The notes beneath the pieces are model-generated. The model worked only from the letters and a program-made list of their open reading frames with translations. It had not been told where the DNA came from and did no database searches. Below, piece after piece: positions 4,947-6,907 of a stretch of DNA of 6,907 bases. The first letter of the stretch is position 1; the number at the start of each line of letters is the position of its first letter. Position numbers and translations under genes: made by a program. This stretch comes from Candidatus Pelethomonas intestinigallinarum (GTDB taxonomy: Bacteria; Bacillota; Clostridia; Oscillospirales; Oscillospiraceae): positions 1 through 6,907 of the forward strand of contig DVGP01000079.1 of NCBI GenBank assembly GCA_018712665.1, in the 5' to 3' direction.

Positions 4947-5416
4947 AAAAAGAGTTCAAGATGAGCCGGGAGCGGTTTGAGGAGCTGCAAAAAGAGCTCA
5001 ATTACCTGAAAACCACCCGCAGCGACGAGGTGGCGGAGATGATCAAGGTGGCCCGGGGCTTCGGCGACCTCAGTGAGAACAGCGAGTACGACGAGGCCAA
5101 GAACGAGCAGGGCAAGCTCTACTCCCGCATTGGCGAGCTGGAGGATATTCTGCTCCACGCGGTGATTCTGGAGGAGGGCGACCTGCCCACGGGACAGGTG
5201 ACCATCGGCACCACCGTGACCGTCACGGCGGTGAAGGGCGGGGCCTCCCGGACCTTCAAAATCGCGGGCAGCCAGGAGGCCGACGCCATGCACGGCGTCA
5301 TCAGCGAGGACTCCCCCTTCGGCAAGGCCCTGATGGGCGCCCGGGAGGGCCAGGTGGTCACTGTGGCCGCCCCCGCCGGGGATATGCAGTACACTGTGGA
5401 GAAGATCGAGCGCTGA
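4943..5416 (+). CDS. greA: Transcription elongation factor GreA
   Basis: A 157-residue factor, the usual GreA length. It enters the RNA polymerase secondary channel and stimulates cleavage of backtracked transcripts, rescuing arrested complexes. The N-terminal coiled-coil domain (about 1-80) has the family tip GDLSENSEYDEAKNEQ (41-56), with the acidic tip residues D42 and E45 that position the catalytic magnesium. The C-terminal FKBP-like domain (about 85-157) has the typical SPFGKALMGAREGQVV segment. The start at 4943 has AAGGA (4926-4930) 12 nt upstream. Met7 at 4961 would match some relatives but has no ribosome site. It is driven by the perfect promoter at 4811-4839 and followed after 45 bp by lysS, a pairing common in Firmicutes and related groups. 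Confidence 0.96.
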   Translation: MKKEFKMSRERFEELQKELNYLKTTRSDEVAEMIKVARGFGDLSENSEYDEAKNEQGKLYSRIGELEDILLHAVILEEGDLPTGQVTIGTTVTVTAVKGGASRTFKIAGSQEADAMHGVISEDSPFGKALMGAREGQVVTVAAPAGDMQYTVEKIER

Positions 5417-5422
5417 GAAGCG

Positions 5423-5452
5423 AAAGAGGAGACCGAGATACCAAAGAGGAGA
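5423..5452 (+). repeat. Duplicated ribosome-binding-site-like 10-mer before lysS
   Basis: AAAGAGGAGA occurs at 5423-5432 and again at 5443-5452, exactly 20 bp apart, in the short greA-lysS spacer. The second copy is the lysS ribosome site (10 nt from AGGAG to ATG). No start codon follows the first copy, so it may be a standby or decoy site, or the trace of a small duplication. Confidence 0.55.
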
Positions 5453-5461
5453 GAAGACACC

Positions 5462-6907
5462 ATGGATGAGAACACCAACCAGAGGAAGGCCCAAGAGCCG
5501 GAGCTCAGCGAGATCCTCCAGATCCGCCGTGAGAAGCTGAAGGCCCTCCAGGACGAGGGCCGGGACCCCTTCCGGGAGACCAAATTTCCGGTGAGCCATC
5601 ACGCCCAGGAGATCAAGGACAGCTTTGACGCCCTGGAGGGCAGCGAGGTCACTGTGGCGGGCCGGCTGATGAGCAAGCGCGGCATGGGGAAGGTCAGCTT
5701 CTGCGACCTCCAGGACAAGAGCGGCCGCATCCAGCTCTACGCCCGGAAGGACGAGATGGACCCGGAGGCCTATGACCGCTTCAAGAAGTACGATATCGGC
5801 GACATCGTCGGCGTCCGGGGCGAGGTGTTCCGCACCCAGCGGGGCGAAATGAGCGTTCGTGCCCGGGAGGTCACCCTCCTGAGCAAGTCCCTGCTGCCCC
5901 TGCCGGAGAAGTTCCATGGCCTCACCGACAAGGAGACCCGGTACCGCCAGCGGTATGTGGACCTGATCATGAACCCGGAGGTCCGGCGGAATTTTGAGAT
6001 CCGCAGCGCCTTTTTGAAGTACCTGCGGAGCTTTCTGGACGACCGGGGCTACATGGAGGTGGAGACCCCGGTGCTGAACACCCTGGCCGGCGGCGCCGCC
6101 GCCCGGCCCTTCATTACCCACCACAATACCCTGGATATCGACATGTACATGCGCATCGCCACGGAGCTGCACCTGAAGCGGCTCATCGTGGGCGGTCTGG
6201 AGCGGGTCTACGAGGTGGGCCGCATCTTCCGCAACGAGGGCATGGATACCAAGCACAACCCGGAGTTCACCACCGTGGAGCTCTACCAGGCCTATGCCGA
6301 CTTCAACGACATGATGGACCTGTTTGAGGACCTGCTCTCCGGGGCCGCCAAGGAGATCCTGGGGACCTACGAGGTGGAGTGGCAGGGGGAGAAGATCTCC
6401 CTGGCCCCGGGCTTTCGCCGCATGACCATGGCGGAAGCGGTGAAGGAGTACCTGGGGATCGACTTTATGTCCATCGACAGCGATGAGGCGGCGGTAGCCG
6501 CCGCCAAGGCCGCCGGCGTGGACATGGACGGTGTGGAACCCACCTGGGGCCACGCCCTCTATGAGTGCTACGACCAGAAGGTGGAGGAGCACATGGTCCA
6601 GCCCACCTTCATCACCATGCACCCGGTGGACGTGTCCCCCCTGGCCAAGCGGTCCCCCAAGGACCCCCGGCTCACCGAGCGCTTTGAGCTGTTCATCTGC
6701 CGCAGTGAGATGGGCAACGCCTTCTCCGAGCTCAACGACCCCATCGACCAGCGCCAACGCTTCCAGAAGCAGGTGGAGCTCCGGGCCAAGGGGAACGACG
6801 AGGCGGAGATGATGGACGAGGACTTCCTCACCGCCTTGGAGTACGGCCTGCCCCCCACCGGCGGCCTGGGCATCGGCATCGACCGGTGCGTCATGCTCCT
6901 CACCGGC
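5462..6907 (+). CDS. lysS: Lysyl-tRNA synthetase, class II (3' end cut by window)
   Basis: It charges tRNA-Lys with lysine using ATP in the cytoplasm. The 482 codons visible cover nearly the whole enzyme. An N-terminal OB-fold anticodon-binding domain lies at about 60-145 (VTVAGRLMSKRGMGKVSF at 63-80 onward). The class II catalytic core follows: motif 1 around 180-204 ending in YMEVETPVL, motif 2 FRNEGMDTKHNPEFT (256-270) and motif 3 GGLGIGIDR (467-475). The lysine/ATP-site stretch ATELHLKRLIVGGLERVYE (233-251) is intact. The frame is open to the last base; an ordinary LysS would need only about 10-20 more residues, although longer C-terminal extensions exist. The ATG at 5462 follows AGGAG (5447-5451). 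No terminator or promoter is seen after greA, so the two genes are probably cotranscribed. There is no T-box leader in front of it. Confidence 0.96.
   Translation, partial: MDENTNQRKAQEPELSEILQIRREKLKALQDEGRDPFRETKFPVSHHAQEIKDSFDALEGSEVTVAGRLMSKRGMGKVSFCDLQDKSGRIQLYARKDEMDPEAYDRFKKYDIGDIVGVRGEVFRTQRGEMSVRAREVTLLSKSLLPLPEKFHGLTDKETRYRQRYVDLIMNPEVRRNFEIRSAFLKYLRSFLDDRGYMEVETPVLNTLAGGAAARPFITHHNTLDIDMYMRIATELHLKRLIVGGLERVYEVGRIFRNEGMDTKHNPEFTTVELYQAYADFNDMMDLFEDLLSGAAKEILGTYEVEWQGEKISLAPGFRRMTMAEAVKEYLGIDFMSIDSDEAAVAAAKAAGVDMDGVEPTWGHALYECYDQKVEEHMVQPTFITMHPVDVSPLAKRSPKDPRLTERFELFICRSEMGNAFSELNDPIDQRQRFQKQVELRAKGNDEAEMMDEDFLTALEYGLPPTGGLGIGIDRCVMLLTG

Noticed and set aside
4889..6757. A 622-codon open frame on the minus strand opposite greA and lysS
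   Set aside because: It is the mirror of GC-rich codons in two certain genes; the composition is His/Gly/Leu/Val-rich and low in complexity, and there is no matching ribosome site or promoter.

Overview
The window is a high-GC stretch with typical Firmicute signals: strong purine-rich ribosome binding sites, consensus sigma-A promoters and a T-box leader. Protein similarity and gene order suggest a gut clostridium of the Oscillospiraceae type (Flavonifractor/Lawsonibacter/Intestinimonas-like). That assignment is an inference from style and was not tested by a search. It looks like chromosomal housekeeping DNA. I see no complete mobile element, CRISPR array, rRNA or tRNA.

Left edge (1-339): two divergent promoters. 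One fires leftward (minus strand, 81-109) into a leader that carries T-box stem I landmarks and runs off the window, so an aminoacyl-tRNA synthetase or amino-acid gene probably lies just outside. The other fires rightward (251-280) into a short gene at 340-744. That gene encodes a four-helix membrane protein ending in a four-cysteine zinc-ribbon-like tail, and it is followed by a perfect 19-bp hairpin (756-797).

Intergenic 745-1123: less GC-rich and structurally busy. It holds two strong hairpins, three same-orientation copies of TGACATAA, an open segment without a start codon that reads like the tail of a protein (919-1038), and a good sigma-A promoter (1007-1035) for the next operon.

Cell-wall operon (1124-3955): ftsE (ATPase) and ftsX (permease) overlap by 4 bp. 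They are followed by a secreted coiled-coil protein with an intact LytM/M23 endopeptidase domain. Together they should form a division or elongation machine in which ATP hydrolysis inside the cell switches on a peptidoglycan hydrolase outside.

Right half (3956-6907): a hairpin precedes an unrecognised 246-residue soluble protein (4074-4814). A full-consensus promoter whose -35 box includes that gene's stop codon drives greA (transcript cleavage factor). The greA leader contains a hairpin and a possible small upstream ORF that ends on the greA start codon. lysS (class II lysyl-tRNA synthetase) follows 45 bp after greA, probably in the same transcript, and is cut by the window end after codon 482.

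The least explained items are the 246-residue protein, the greA leader, the T-box at the edge, and the odd 745-1123 spacer. I found no convincing undescribed multi-gene system.
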